Shown here piece after piece: positions 21,632-30,037 of a DNA stretch of 36,228 nt. The notes below the pieces were generated by a model. That model worked only from the letters and a program-made list of their open reading frames with translations. It was not told the origin of the DNA and did no database searches. The position numbers were made by a program, and so were the translations under genes. The stretch is taken from NCBI GenBank assembly GCA_030066795.1, contig JASJAW010000035.1, forward strand, positions 1 to 36,228, read 5' to 3'. The stretch comes from Dinoroseobacter sp. Its GTDB lineage: Bacteria; Pseudomonadota; Alphaproteobacteria; Rhodobacterales; Rhodobacteraceae. Position 1 is the stretch's first letter. Every line of letters starts with the position of its first letter.

Positions 21632-22495
21632 TCACTCTTCCGCCTGAAGGAGTGCAGGCAGGCCATTTCGATAGCTCGGATAGAGCAATTTGACCCCAAG
21701 TTCGTCTTTGATGCGGTCGTTTCGCACGCGTTTGCTTTCGGCGTAGAAACTGCGGGCCATCGGTGTCATGTCCGCGGTCTCGTAATCCACGGCTGGTGGG
21801 ATGGGCAGACCGAGAAGTTCCGCAGCATGGGCGATCACATCCTCGGGCGGGGCAGGATCGTCATCGCAGACATTATACGCAGCCCCCGGGTTAGGTTGCT
21901 GGATCGAAGCTTCCAAGACCTGCGCGATGTCTTCCACATGGGTGCGTGAAAAGACCTGACCGGGTTTAATGATCCGGCGTGCCGTGCCGTTGCGGACTTT
22001 CGCAAAGGGACCGCGACCGGGACCGTATATTCCGGCTAGGCGGAAGATATGAAGGGGCAGTCCGGTCTCCGCCGCCAGCGCGCGCCACGCTGTTTCGGCC
22101 TCCACCCGGGCCAGCCCGCGTTTTGTCGCCGGTGTCAGGGCTGTGTCCTCGTCGACCCAACCGCCCTGGTGGTCGCCGTAGACCCCGGTCGTTGAGAGAT
22201 ACCCAACCCAGTCGAGACCAGGGGCCGTAGCAGCGATGTCGTCACGCAGCTTCGCCAGAACCGGATCGCCGTCCGGACCTGGAGCTGCGGACAAAAGCAG
22301 ATGCGTGGCGCTGCGTAGTGCATCGGACAGATCCGTGCCGGGCCAGATGCGCGCCTCGGTGCCTTCTGCGCGCAGAATAGCGGCTTTTTCCGCGCTGCGG
22401 GTGGTTCCGATAATGCGCCAGCCCTGCGGGATCAGCCGACGGGCCAGTGCGCGCGCGGAATAGCCATGGCCAAACGAGAGGAGGGTCTTTGTCAT
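21632..22495 (-). CDS. SDR-family NAD(P)-dependent oxidoreductase
   Basis: Extended short-chain dehydrogenase/reductase-like protein of 287 residues, similar in style to YeeZ-type epimerase-like enzymes. LSFGHGYSARALARRL is the Rossmann loop, YLSTTGVYGDHQGGWVDE gives a Ser/Tyr pair of the SDR type, and RLAGIYGPGRGPF is a later conserved block. The true catalytic YxxxK is not obvious, so activity and substrate are uncertain. I start at ATG 22495; an upstream start would add 18 poor residues. It is convergent with dxs and divergent from paaA, with the palindrome between. Confidence 0.8.
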   Translation of the reverse strand: MTKTLLSFGHGYSARALARRLIPQGWRIIGTTRSAEKAAILRAEGTEARIWPGTDLSDALRSATHLLLSAAPGPDGDPVLAKLRDDIAATAPGLDWVGYLSTTGVYGDHQGGWVDEDTALTPATKRGLARVEAETAWRALAAETGLPLHIFRLAGIYGPGRGPFAKVRNGTARRIIKPGQVFSRTHVEDIAQVLEASIQQPNPGAAYNVCDDDPAPPEDVIAHAAELLGLPIPPAVDYETADMTPMARSFYAESKRVRNDRIKDELGVKLLYPSYRNGLPALLQAEE

Positions 22496-22541
22496 GGGGC
22501 GACCTTGTGCGGGTCGGTTTCCGGGGGCAAGCCGATTTAGT

Positions 22542-22576
22542 GTTACCAAAACAGCTAACTCATGCTATTTTGTAAC
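22542..22576. promoter_or_regulatory. Inverted repeat in front of paaA
   Basis: Imperfect inverted repeat with arms GTTACCAAAACAGC (22542-22555) and GCTATTTTGTAAC (22564-22576). The reverse complement of the right arm matches the left in all but two positions (one indel, one mismatch). It lies 33-68 bases before the paaA start and 47 bases before the SDR gene, where an operator for a paa repressor would be expected. Regulator identity (for example PaaR/PaaX-type) is not shown by the sequence. Confidence 0.5.
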
Positions 22577-22609
22577 GCGTCAAAGCAAGATCGCTGCGGG
22601 AGGTTTGGC

Positions 22610-23617
22610 ATGTATGCGCAAGGGCTCATCGGGAAACCGGGGGGATCGGTGTCCGACGAGACAGAAGAATTCCTCGCTGCTTTTCAGGCGCGCATCGACG
22701 CTGAAGAGAAGATCGAGCCGAAAGATGCGATGCCGGCGGCCTATCGCAGAACGCTGGTCCGGCAGATCGGGCAACATGCCCATTCCGAGATTGTGGGGAT
22801 GTTGCCCGAGGGCAATTGGATCACCCGCGCCCCCAGTCTCAAGCGGAAGGCTGCACTTCTGGCCAAGGTGCAGGATGAAGGCGGGCACGGACTATATCTT
22901 TACGCGGCGGCGGAGACGCTTGGGGTGAGCCGGGAGGAAATGACCGAAGAGCTGCTCGACGGGCGGGCCAAGTATTCCTCGATCTTCAATTACCCGACGC
23001 TCAGCTGGGCAGATATCGGGATCATCGGATGGCTGGTCGACGGGGCCGCGATCATGAACCAGATCCCGCTGTGCCGGTGTTCTTTCGGGCCCTATGCGCG
23101 GGCGATGATCCGGGTCTGCAAGGAGGAGAGCTTCCACCAGCGGCAGGGCTACGAGATTGTGATGACCCTGGCGCGCGGAAGCGAGGCGCAGCGCGAGATG
23201 GTACAGGATGCGCTGAACCGCTGGTGGTGGCCCAGCCTGATGATGTTCGGGCCCCATGATGCTGACAGCACCCATTCGGATCAGTCGATGAAGTGGAAGA
23301 TCAAGCGCTTTACCAATGACGATCTGCGCCAGAAGTTTATCGATGCGACCGTGCCGCAGGCAGAGTTCCTGGGTCTGTCGGTGCCCGATCCGGATCTGCG
23401 CTGGAACCCCGACAAGAATGGCGGCAAGGGCGGGTATGATCACGGGGCCATTGATTGGGATGAGTTCTGGCGCGTGGTCAAAGGCCACGGGCCAATGGCG
23501 CGGGACCGGATCAAGGCCCGGCGCAAAGCCTGGGAGGATGGCGCATGGGTGCGGGATGCCGCGCGGGCCCATGCTAAAAAGCGCGCCGCTCGGAAGGCAG
23601 TTTTGGCAGCCGAGTGA
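22610..23617 (+). CDS. paaA: 1,2-phenylacetyl-CoA epoxidase, catalytic subunit A
   Basis: Di-iron oxygenase subunit of the PaaABCDE epoxidase, which converts phenylacetyl-CoA to its ring 1,2-epoxide in aerobic phenylacetate breakdown. The 335-residue protein begins [34 protein letters not shown] and [14 protein letters not shown] carry the ExxH iron ligands, and [19 protein letters not shown] and [18 protein letters not shown] are family blocks. GGGAGG 6 bases before ATG 22610 decides this start over the longer frame at 22562. It is the first gene of the paa run, followed by an inserted VOC gene. Confidence 0.96.
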   Translation: MYAQGLIGKPGGSVSDETEEFLAAFQARIDAEEKIEPKDAMPAAYRRTLVRQIGQHAHSEIVGMLPEGNWITRAPSLKRKAALLAKVQDEGGHGLYLYAAAETLGVSREEMTEELLDGRAKYSSIFNYPTLSWADIGIIGWLVDGAAIMNQIPLCRCSFGPYARAMIRVCKEESFHQRQGYEIVMTLARGSEAQREMVQDALNRWWWPSLMMFGPHDADSTHSDQSMKWKIKRFTNDDLRQKFIDATVPQAEFLGLSVPDPDLRWNPDKNGGKGGYDHGAIDWDEFWRVVKGHGPMARDRIKARRKAWEDGAWVRDAARAHAKKRAARKAVLAAE

Positions 23618-23680
23618 TCTGTTCCAGAGGTCGGCGTTTCGCGCGTCCCGGAGTGTTTTGTAGAGAGGACAGTTAGGGCG

Positions 23681-24103
23681 ATGGCACAAACCACCCGGCG
23701 CGCAATGCCTGTTTTGCAGGTGCGGGACGTGGACGCGTCGCGCGTATTCTACGAAAAGTTGGAGTTTGGATCGCACGGTGTCTGGACCGAGGAAAGCAGC
23801 GGGGAGGCACAGTTTTGTATTGTGCAGCGGGGCGACGTGACGCTTGCCTTGCAGCTGTCGCGTGCGCCGGAGCTGGCACGGAACACCCATTGGGCAGCGT
23901 ATATCTATGTGGAGGACGTGGAGGCGCTGGCGGTTGAATTTGCCGGAGCCGGGATCGCGCTAGCCCGTGCCGTGGAGGAGGCGCCCTATGGATGCCGGGA
24001 TTTCGATCTGGTCGATATCGATGGGCATCTGATTGCCTTTGGGCAGGACCTGAATGTCGATGAGCATGGCCCGGGGCTGGGCGCGGAGAAAGGGAAAGGC
24101 TGA
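23681..24103 (+). CDS. VOC-family protein (glyoxalase/bleomycin-resistance fold)
   Basis: Small metalloenzyme-type or binding protein of the vicinal-oxygen-chelate superfamily, 140 residues. It has two beta-alpha-beta-beta-beta-like repeats: PVLQVRDVDASRVFYEKLEF and AAYIYVEDVEALAVEFAGAG, ending DLVDIDGHLIAFGQDL, the usual C-terminal strand pair. One likely metal Glu is near QLS and another in the C-terminal strand, but I could not assign all ligands. It sits between paaA and paaB and overlaps the paaB start (TGATG), so it is probably translated with the operon. It is not part of the standard epoxidase complex; its role there is unknown. Confidence 0.85.
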   Translation: MAQTTRRAMPVLQVRDVDASRVFYEKLEFGSHGVWTEESSGEAQFCIVQRGDVTLALQLSRAPELARNTHWAAYIYVEDVEALAVEFAGAGIALARAVEEAPYGCRDFDLVDIDGHLIAFGQDLNVDEHGPGLGAEKGKG

Positions 24104-24387
24104 TGACCGAGACAACGCCACTTTGGGAAGTGTTCATCCGGCCCCGCAACGGGCTTGCGCACAAGCATGTGGGCTCCCTTCATGCAGCCGACGAGGTGCT
24201 TGCGTTGCAGGCCGCACGCGACGTCTATACACGGCGCGGGGAGGGCAGCTCGATCTGGGTGGTCCCATCAAGTGCGATCACTGCCTCGGACCCGGCGGCA
24301 GCGGAGGAGTTGTTCGACCCGACCGCGGACAAGCCTTACAGGCATCCGACTTTCTACGACATTCCGGATGATGTGGGGCATATGTGA
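24103..24387 (+). CDS. paaB: 1,2-phenylacetyl-CoA epoxidase subunit B
   Basis: Small structural/electron-transfer-bridge subunit of the PaaABCE complex. The 94-residue length and sequence are typical: WEVFIRPRNGLAHKHVGSLHA at the N-terminus, DVYTRRGEGSSIWVVPS, and PFY/TFYDIPDDVGHM at the end. It overlaps the VOC gene before and paaC after, each by a single base. Confidence 0.95.
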   Translation: MTETTPLWEVFIRPRNGLAHKHVGSLHAADEVLALQAARDVYTRRGEGSSIWVVPSSAITASDPAAAEELFDPTADKPYRHPTFYDIPDDVGHM

Positions 24388-25127
24388 TGGCGCATCTCGC
24401 GTTGATTGAATTGGCGGATGACCACCTGATCCTCGGGCATCGTTTGTCGGAATGGTGCGGCCATGCACCGATGCTGGAGGAGGATCTCGCCCTGCCGAAC
24501 ATGGCGCTTGATCTGATCGGGACGGCGCGGACGCTTTACGACCATGCGGCAACGCTTGAGGACGCGGGGCGCAGCGAGGATGATCTGGCGTTTCTGCGGG
24601 TCGAGCGGGAGTACCGGAACCTGCTACTGGTCGAGCGCCCCAACGGGGATTTCGCGCAGACCATGCTGCGGCAGCTCTATTTCGCGGCGTTCATGGCGCC
24701 CTTCTGGCACGCCGCTCAGGACAGTTCGGATGAGGTTGTGCGCGGGGTCGCGGGCAAAGCGTCCAAGGAAATGGCGTATCACATCCGCCATGCCGGCGAG
24801 TGGGTCATCCGGCTGGGGGACGGAACCGAAGAAAGCGCGGAACGCATGGCAGAGGCGGTGGAAGAGTTGCATCGGTTTACGGACGAGCTGTTTGAAAGCT
24901 CGCCTGAGGCTGAGGCCACCGAGACCGCCGGCGTGTTGCCGTCGCGCGACAGGATCCGGGCCGCGTGGGACGCCACCATCGCAGAGGTCTTTTCTCAGGC
25001 TGCCCTCGAGGTGCCGGAAGTTTATCCCCAAACGGGTGGGCGCGCGGGACTTCATGGCGAATGCCTCGGGCATCTGCTGGCCGAGATGCAGTATCTTCAG
25101 CGCGCCTATCCGGGGGCGACATGGTAG
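24387..25127 (+). CDS. paaC: 1,2-phenylacetyl-CoA epoxidase subunit C
   Basis: Structural partner of PaaA in the epoxidase core, a ferritin-like helical protein that lacks iron ligands. The 246 residues include LADDHLILGHRLSEWCGHAP and EDLALPNMALDLIGTARTLYDH near the N-terminus, and GKASKEMAYHIRHAGEWVIRLGDGTEES, the family core. I chose ATG 24387 (TGATG overlap with paaB) over GTG 24384. The stop overlaps paaD (25121-25127). Confidence 0.95.
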   Translation: MAHLALIELADDHLILGHRLSEWCGHAPMLEEDLALPNMALDLIGTARTLYDHAATLEDAGRSEDDLAFLRVEREYRNLLLVERPNGDFAQTMLRQLYFAAFMAPFWHAAQDSSDEVVRGVAGKASKEMAYHIRHAGEWVIRLGDGTEESAERMAEAVEELHRFTDELFESSPEAEATETAGVLPSRDRIRAAWDATIAEVFSQAALEVPEVYPQTGGRAGLHGECLGHLLAEMQYLQRAYPGATW

Positions 25128-25606
25128 CGGTGCTGGATCAGGCGCGCGCGTGGGACGCCGCTGCTGCTGTCCCGGACCCGGAAGTGCCTTGCGTGACCGT
25201 GGCTGACCTTGGGATTCTGCGTTGGGTGAAGTTGCGCAACGGGGTGGCTGTGGCGGGTGTGTCCCCCACCTATTCCGGGTGCCCGGCGGTTCTGGCGATA
25301 GAAATGGCAATCGAGGCCGCCTTGCGGGAGGCGGGGTTCGACGCTGAAATCGAACGGCTTCTCTCGCCCCCCTGGACCACAGACTGGATCACGGATGAGG
25401 GGCGCGAGAAATTGCGCGCCTATGGCATTGCGCCACCGGTCGGGGCGGCGGGCAAGGGCGCGTTGTTTTCCGATCCCGTCGTGCCCTGTCCGAAATGCGG
25501 CAGCACCTCCACCGAGAAGCTCAGCGAATTCGGCTCCACAGCGTGCAAGGCACAGTATCGCTGTACCGCCTGCGCAGAGCCGTTCGACTATTTCAAATGT
25601 ATCTGA
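25121..25606 (+). CDS. paaD: Phenylacetate degradation protein PaaD
   Basis: Fe-S assembly-type (DUF59/MIP18 family) protein needed for maturation of the epoxidase. The 161 residues have the MIP18-like part with DPEVPCVTVADLGILR and SPTYSGCPAVLAIE, then a C-terminal zinc-ribbon-like segment CPKCGS...CRCTAC with C-X2-C pairs around residues 128-160. ATG 25121 lies within the paaC stop region; a longer frame from 24965 lies inside paaC. Confidence 0.94.
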   Translation: MVAVLDQARAWDAAAAVPDPEVPCVTVADLGILRWVKLRNGVAVAGVSPTYSGCPAVLAIEMAIEAALREAGFDAEIERLLSPPWTTDWITDEGREKLRAYGIAPPVGAAGKGALFSDPVVPCPKCGSTSTEKLSEFGSTACKAQYRCTACAEPFDYFKCI

Positions 25607-25613
25607 GGGTGCG

Positions 25614-26660
25614 ATGTTTCATGATCTGACCATTGCCGAGGTGCGGCCGGAGGGGCGGGACGCGGTCGCCCTGCGCTTCGATCTGCCGGACGACCTGGCC
25701 GCGGAATTCGCCTTTCGACCCGGGCAGTTCCTGACCCTGCGCACGGAGATCAACGGGGCCGAGGTGCGCCGCAGTTACTCGCTCGCGAGCCCGCCGGGGG
25801 AGGAGCTCACAGTAGGTATCCGCCATGTCGACGGCGGCGCGTTTTCCAGGTTTGCGCAGGGGCTAAAATCCGGGGATCACCTTCAGGTCATGCCGCCGGA
25901 GGGCCGGTTCGTCTGGAACGGGGAGCGGGACATTCTGCTGATCGCGGCGGGCTCCGGCATCACGCCGATGGTGTCCATTGCCAGCACTGCGCTGGCTGCC
26001 GGGGCTGAGGTGACACTGGTCTTCGGCAACCGGCAGATGGACACGATCATGTTCCGGTCTGCGCTGGAATCTCTGAAAGACCTCTATCTGGAGCGGTTCA
26101 GCCTGATCCATATCCTGAGCCGAGAGTCGCAGGATGTCCCGCTGTTCGAGGGCCGGATCGACGCGATAAAGATCGCGGCTCTGGCGGATGCGGGTCTGAT
26201 CGCCCCGGAGGCTGTCGATGCCGTATTTCTGTGCGGACCGGAGGGCATGATCGCCGGGGCGGAACAGGCGCTGAGCGATCTGGGTGTGGCACCGGAAAAA
26301 CTGCGCAAGGAATTGTTTGTCACCCTGGGTGGGTTCGTGCTGCCCCCGTCGCCGAAGGTGGAGGCCGCTGTCGCTGGGGGCGTGGAGGTTGTTCTGCGCC
26401 TTGATGGCGCGGAGCGGCGCATCAGGATGCAGGAGGGCGACGCCTCGGTGCTGGACGCGGCCGAGCGGCAGGGTCTTGAGTTGCCCTATTCCTGTAGGGG
26501 GGGCATGTGTTGTACCTGCCGCTGCAGGATCACTGAAGGCGGTGCCGAGATGGCGATGAATTACTCGCTGGAGCCTTGGGAGGTCGAGGCCGGGTTCACG
26601 CTGGCCTGTCAGACGCGTCCGACTTCGGCGCGGCTTGCGCTCGACTTCGACGCGGTCTGA
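25614..26660 (+). CDS. paaE: 1,2-phenylacetyl-CoA epoxidase reductase subunit E
   Basis: Flavin/2Fe-2S reductase that carries electrons from NAD(P)H to PaaA. The 348 residues comprise an N-terminal FAD domain (VRRSYSLASPPGEEL), an NAD domain (AAGSGITPMVSI and FLCGPEGMI), and a C-terminal plant-type ferredoxin with C294, C299, C302 (SCRGGMCCTC) and C332 (LACQTRP). The ATG at 25614, 7 bases after the paaD stop, starts the authentic N-terminus MFHDLTIAEV. It is the end of the paa run; ring-hydrolysis genes paaZ, paaG and paaK are not in the window. Confidence 0.96.
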   Translation: MFHDLTIAEVRPEGRDAVALRFDLPDDLAAEFAFRPGQFLTLRTEINGAEVRRSYSLASPPGEELTVGIRHVDGGAFSRFAQGLKSGDHLQVMPPEGRFVWNGERDILLIAAGSGITPMVSIASTALAAGAEVTLVFGNRQMDTIMFRSALESLKDLYLERFSLIHILSRESQDVPLFEGRIDAIKIAALADAGLIAPEAVDAVFLCGPEGMIAGAEQALSDLGVAPEKLRKELFVTLGGFVLPPSPKVEAAVAGGVEVVLRLDGAERRIRMQEGDASVLDAAERQGLELPYSCRGGMCCTCRCRITEGGAEMAMNYSLEPWEVEAGFTLACQTRPTSARLALDFDAV

Positions 26661-26726
26661 GCGCATTTGCGGTTGCACCATGCGCGCGCCTGTTCTCATG
26701 TGGGGCGGAAGTAAGGAAATCGCGCA

Positions 26727-28196
26727 ATGACGATGAAAATCGAAACCCCGCCTGTCGGCGCCCCCCAGATTCTGACCGATGCCGAGGCCACTGTAGCCCG
26801 GCTTCAGGAGCTTTATTCAGAAGCAACGGCGTTTTTGCGTGCGCGCTTCTTGGAAGCTGTAAATGGCAAAACACCCACCGGCCGGTACCGCGCGTTCTAT
26901 CCAGAGATCCGCGTGACCACGACGTCCTTTGGACAAGTGGACAGTCGCTTGTCCTACGGACATGTCGCCGAGCCTGGGAATTACACAACGACGGTCACGC
27001 GCCCCGATCTGTTTGCGAATTACCTTCGAAAGCAAATCGATCTTCTCATCAGAAACCATGGTATCGCAGTGGAGGTCGGCCCCTCTACAACACCGATCCC
27101 TTTGCACTTCGCGATGGGCGTCGGGGCGGAGGTCGCGGTGCCACACGAAGGCGTGCTGAGTTTCACACTACGTGATGTTTTCGATGTGCCGGACCTTGCA
27201 ACCACAAATGATGCAATCGTCAACGGCTACGACTTCCGGCACGAGGACGGCTCCGGTCCCTTGGCACCCTTTACCGCGCAGCGCATCGACTACTCGCTCG
27301 CTCGGCTTCAGCACTACACAGCCACGGCGGCGGAGCATTTTCAGAACTATGTGCTTTTCACCAACTACCAGTTCTATGTCGATGAATTCGTGACCTTCGC
27401 GCGGCAGGCGTTAGCAGACCCGCAAAGCGGCTACACGTCCTTCGTGGCGCCGGGCAATCAGGTGATTACTAATCCCGAAGCACCCATTGGGGAACTGCCC
27501 AAGCCGCCGCAAATGCCAACCTATCATCTAACGCGCGAGAAGGGCGCCGGTATCACGCTTGTGAATATCGGTGTAGGGCCCTCTAACGCGAAAACGGCCA
27601 CCGACCATATTGCAGTTCTGCGGCCGCATGCATGGCTGATGCTGGGTCACTGCGCGGGGTTGCGGAACACCCAGAGCCTTGGCGATTTCGTGCTGGCGCA
27701 CGCCTATTTGCGTGAGGACCATGTGCTCGACGACGATCTGCCGGTCTGGGTGCCGATCCCAGCCCTTGCCGAGATCCAAATTGCTCTGGAGCAGGCCGTG
27801 GAGGAGGTCAGCGAGCTTTCCGGCTATGACCTCAAACGGATCATGCGCACTGGAACAGTCGCTACAATCGACAACCGCAACTGGGAATTGCGCGACCAGT
27901 CCGGTCCGGTGCAGCGCCTGAGCCAGTCGCGCGCGATCGCATTGGATATGGAAAGCGCAACGATAGCTGCGAATGGCTTCAGGTTCAGGGTGCCGTATGG
28001 GACTTTGCTGTGTGTGTCGGACAAGCCTTTGCACGGCGAATTGAAGCTGCCGGGTATGGCCAGCGCCTTCTACACGACCCAAGTTCAGCGCCACCTCAAG
28101 ATCGGGATCCGCGCGATGGAGGCCCTGCGCGAGACCCCTCTGGAGCGCATCCATTCCCGCAAACTGCGCAGTTTCACCGAAACTGCATTCCTTTGA
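26727..28196 (+). CDS. amn: AMP nucleosidase
   Basis: Hydrolyses AMP to adenine and ribose-5-phosphate and so adjusts the adenylate pool; cytoplasmic. The 489 residues match the family (about 484). Seen are GRYRAFYPEIRVTT (AMP-binding N-terminal domain), GVGPSNAKTATDHIAVLRPHAWLMLGHCAGLR and MESATIAANGFRFRVPYGTLLCVSDKPLHG, the phosphorylase-like (PNP/UDP) catalytic blocks. AAGGA precedes the ATG. A second in-frame ATG at 26733 is an alternative start. It shares no clear pathway with paa upstream; the 66-base gap suggests a separate unit. Confidence 0.94.
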   Translation: MTMKIETPPVGAPQILTDAEATVARLQELYSEATAFLRARFLEAVNGKTPTGRYRAFYPEIRVTTTSFGQVDSRLSYGHVAEPGNYTTTVTRPDLFANYLRKQIDLLIRNHGIAVEVGPSTTPIPLHFAMGVGAEVAVPHEGVLSFTLRDVFDVPDLATTNDAIVNGYDFRHEDGSGPLAPFTAQRIDYSLARLQHYTATAAEHFQNYVLFTNYQFYVDEFVTFARQALADPQSGYTSFVAPGNQVITNPEAPIGELPKPPQMPTYHLTREKGAGITLVNIGVGPSNAKTATDHIAVLRPHAWLMLGHCAGLRNTQSLGDFVLAHAYLREDHVLDDDLPVWVPIPALAEIQIALEQAVEEVSELSGYDLKRIMRTGTVATIDNRNWELRDQSGPVQRLSQSRAIALDMESATIAANGFRFRVPYGTLLCVSDKPLHGELKLPGMASAFYTTQVQRHLKIGIRAMEALRETPLERIHSRKLRSFTETAFL

Positions 28197-28329
28197 CCCC
28201 GCGTTATCTGTGGAAAACCGCTATTTTCTTGAGCTTTTTGCTGTTTGAGGCCTTGTTTCGCTGGCCAATCGATTGTTTAGCTATGGCACGAGCTTCTGCC
28301 AAAGAAGCATACGGTACAGGGAGAGACTA

Positions 28330-28620
28330 ATGGCACAAAAACCGCTCACAAAAACGCAGCTCGTGGCCGCACTGGCCGAGGGCGCAGACATGGACAAGAA
28401 ATCCGCGGGTGCAGCGCTGGAAGCACTGACCAAGATCATCACGGATGAAGTGTCCGGAGGCGGTGCTGTGACCCTGCCGGGGATTGGCAAGGTATATTGC
28501 CGTGAACGCCCAGAGCGTATGGTGCGCAACCCGGCGACAGGCGAGCAGATCAAAAAGGATGCCGACAAGGTGGTCAAAGTGACTATTGCCAAGGCATTGA
28601 AAGACAGCGTCAACGGCTGA
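28330..28620 (+). CDS. HU-family DNA-binding protein
   Basis: Nucleoid protein of the HU/IHF superfamily, 96 residues, that bends or wraps DNA. Typical are KTQLVAALAEGADM at the N-terminus, the GxGxVxxPGIGKV-like GAVTLPGIGKVYCRERPERM, and NPATGEQIKK, where the Pro that intercalates is in the beta arm (RMVRNPATGEQ). The true start is ATG 28330 with GGGAGA 5 bases ahead; a longer frame from 28273 has no ribosome site. It is one of several HU paralogues normally present; exact type is not decided here. A strong terminator follows. Confidence 0.93.
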   Translation: MAQKPLTKTQLVAALAEGADMDKKSAGAALEALTKIITDEVSGGGAVTLPGIGKVYCRERPERMVRNPATGEQIKKDADKVVKVTIAKALKDSVNG

Positions 28621-28641
28621 TAAAGCCCACGACATCACGAC

Positions 28642-28673
28642 AAAAGGGCCGCCTTCGTGCGGCCCGTTTTTTT
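28642..28673 (+). terminator. Rho-independent terminator after the HU gene
   Basis: Perfect 7-bp stem GGGCCGC (28646-28652) / GCGGCCC (28659-28665) with a six-base loop, an upstream A run and T7 tract (28667-28673). It lies between the HU gene and the next gene on the same strand, whose start is only about 7-13 bases beyond. Confidence 0.93.
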
Positions 28674-28679
28674 GGGAAG

Positions 28680-29579
28680 ATGGCGATGGATCTGCGCGCG
28701 ATCGGGATGGGCCTGGCCTTTGCGCTGATGTGGTCGAGCGCCTTTACTTCCGCGCGCATCATCGTCGCCGCGGCGCCACCACTGACGACGTTGTCTTTAC
28801 GCTTCTTTTTGTCGGGTCTGCTGGCCGTTCTGATCGCGCTGGCGCTGAAGCAGAGCTTTCGTCTGACCCGCGCGCAATGGGCGGCAACGGTTCTGTTTGG
28901 GATTTGCCAGAACGCGCTCTATCTGGGTTTGAATTTCGTCGCGATGCAAACCGTCGAGGCCTCGCTTGCCGCGATAATCGCATCGACCATGCCGCTTGTC
29001 GTCGGACTCTTTGGCTGGCTTGTCCTGCGCGAGAAGATCGGTCCGATGGGACAGTTGGGCCTTATGCTCGGCCTCGCTGGCGTCGTGGTCATCATGGGTG
29101 CGCGCCTGCAGACCGGCGTGGATCTTTGGGGCGTTTTGCTCTGCGTCATTGGCGTGCTGGCTCTGGCCTTTGCCACGCTTGCTCTCCGCAGCGCGTCTTC
29201 GGGCGGGAATGTCATGGCCGTGGTTGGTCTCCAAATGCTGATCGGCGGCGCGGTGCTCGCCGTGGTTGGCGCGCCGTTCGAAACGTGGGACGTGACATGG
29301 AGCTGGCAGCTGGTTGCCGCCTTCATCTATACAACCCTCGTTCCGGGGCTAGCTGCCACTTTTGTTTGGTTTTTGTTGGTCGAGCGCATCGGCGCCGTCC
29401 GGGCCGCGACCTTCCATTTCCTCAATCCGGTCTTTGGCGTCGCGATCGCGGCCGCGCTCTTGGGGGAGGCGCTCACTCCGCGGGATGTGGTCGGCGTTCT
29501 AATCGTGACGCTTGGCATCCTGCTGGTGCAGCTTGCCCGAGGCGAAGCGAAGTCACCTCAATCGTCGAGCGATCCATGA
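28680..29579 (+). CDS. EamA/DMT-family transporter
   Basis: Inner-membrane drug/metabolite transporter-superfamily protein of 299 residues with two EamA repeats and about ten hydrophobic helices. FALMWSSAFTSARIIV is the first repeat's conserved start, LVLREKIG and LAGVVVIMGARL end it, and AATFVWFLLVERIGAVRAATFHFLNPVFGV belongs to the second. The substrate is unknown. ATG 28680 follows the preceding terminator almost at once; ATG 28686 has GGGAAG at better spacing and may be the real start. Its last 22 bases overlap the opposite-strand DUF6505 gene. Confidence 0.9.
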   Translation: MAMDLRAIGMGLAFALMWSSAFTSARIIVAAAPPLTTLSLRFFLSGLLAVLIALALKQSFRLTRAQWAATVLFGICQNALYLGLNFVAMQTVEASLAAIIASTMPLVVGLFGWLVLREKIGPMGQLGLMLGLAGVVVIMGARLQTGVDLWGVLLCVIGVLALAFATLALRSASSGGNVMAVVGLQMLIGGAVLAVVGAPFETWDVTWSWQLVAAFIYTTLVPGLAATFVWFLLVERIGAVRAATFHFLNPVFGVAIAAALLGEALTPRDVVGVLIVTLGILLVQLARGEAKSPQSSSDP

Positions 29580-30037
29580 ATGGCGAACTGGTCGAGCCCT
29601 GCGGCTTCGGCCTTAATCACGCGATAGCTTTCGCGCACGCCGCTCTCGGTCAATTCGCGGGCGACGGTCAATAGCGTGTTAGGGTCGTGATCTTCACAAA
29701 GCTCGATCATCTGCCCTAACTCATCCCTGGCAACATCCATGGCCGCCTCGACGGAGGGCGCGCCGTAGAGGTCAACAAAGTGCTGCGCCAACGCTTGCTG
29801 CAGCCAGTCGACCTCGGCCTGTTCGACCTGAGTGACTGCAACAAAGGTGACGCGTCCGAACGTTTCCAGCCCAAGCCATCCGTTCGCGAACGCCTGCCGC
29901 GCTTTGCCGGTCAGATCTGCTTCTGACCAGTTGGAGAATTCGAAACCGCCGGAGATGCACCATTCCCCGGTTCTTGCCGGACTATGGAAAATTCGTTGAT
30001 CGCTTTCGTCGAAATGAATGGCGCGCGCCAGTTTCAT
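29558..30037 (-). CDS. DUF6505-family protein
   Basis: A 159-residue cytoplasmic protein that I recognise only as the uncharacterised DUF6505 type. Sequence landmarks are MKLARAIHFDESDQRIFHSP, GEWCISGGFEFSNWSEADL and a final helical part with RELTESGVRESYRVIKAEAAGLDQFAIHGSLDD-like composition. It has no signal peptide or transmembrane segment. It is the last gene of the four-gene minus-strand run and overlaps the ligase-like gene by four bases (ATGA), so it is probably functionally tied to it. The 3' end overlaps the convergent exporter. Confidence 0.8.
   Translation of the reverse strand: MKLARAIHFDESDQRIFHSPARTGEWCISGGFEFSNWSEADLTGKARQAFANGWLGLETFGRVTFVAVTQVEQAEVDWLQQALAQHFVDLYGAPSVEAAMDVARDELGQMIELCEDHDPNTLLTVARELTESGVRESYRVIKAEAAGLDQFAIHGSLDD

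Noticed and set aside
22892..23890. 332-residue open frame on the minus strand opposite paaA
   Set aside because: It is a shadow of paaA, with cysteine- and proline-rich random-looking sequence.
28730..29674. 314-residue plus-strand frame overlapping the EamA exporter
   Set aside because: It is out of frame with the membrane protein and shows no hydrophobic helices or domain.
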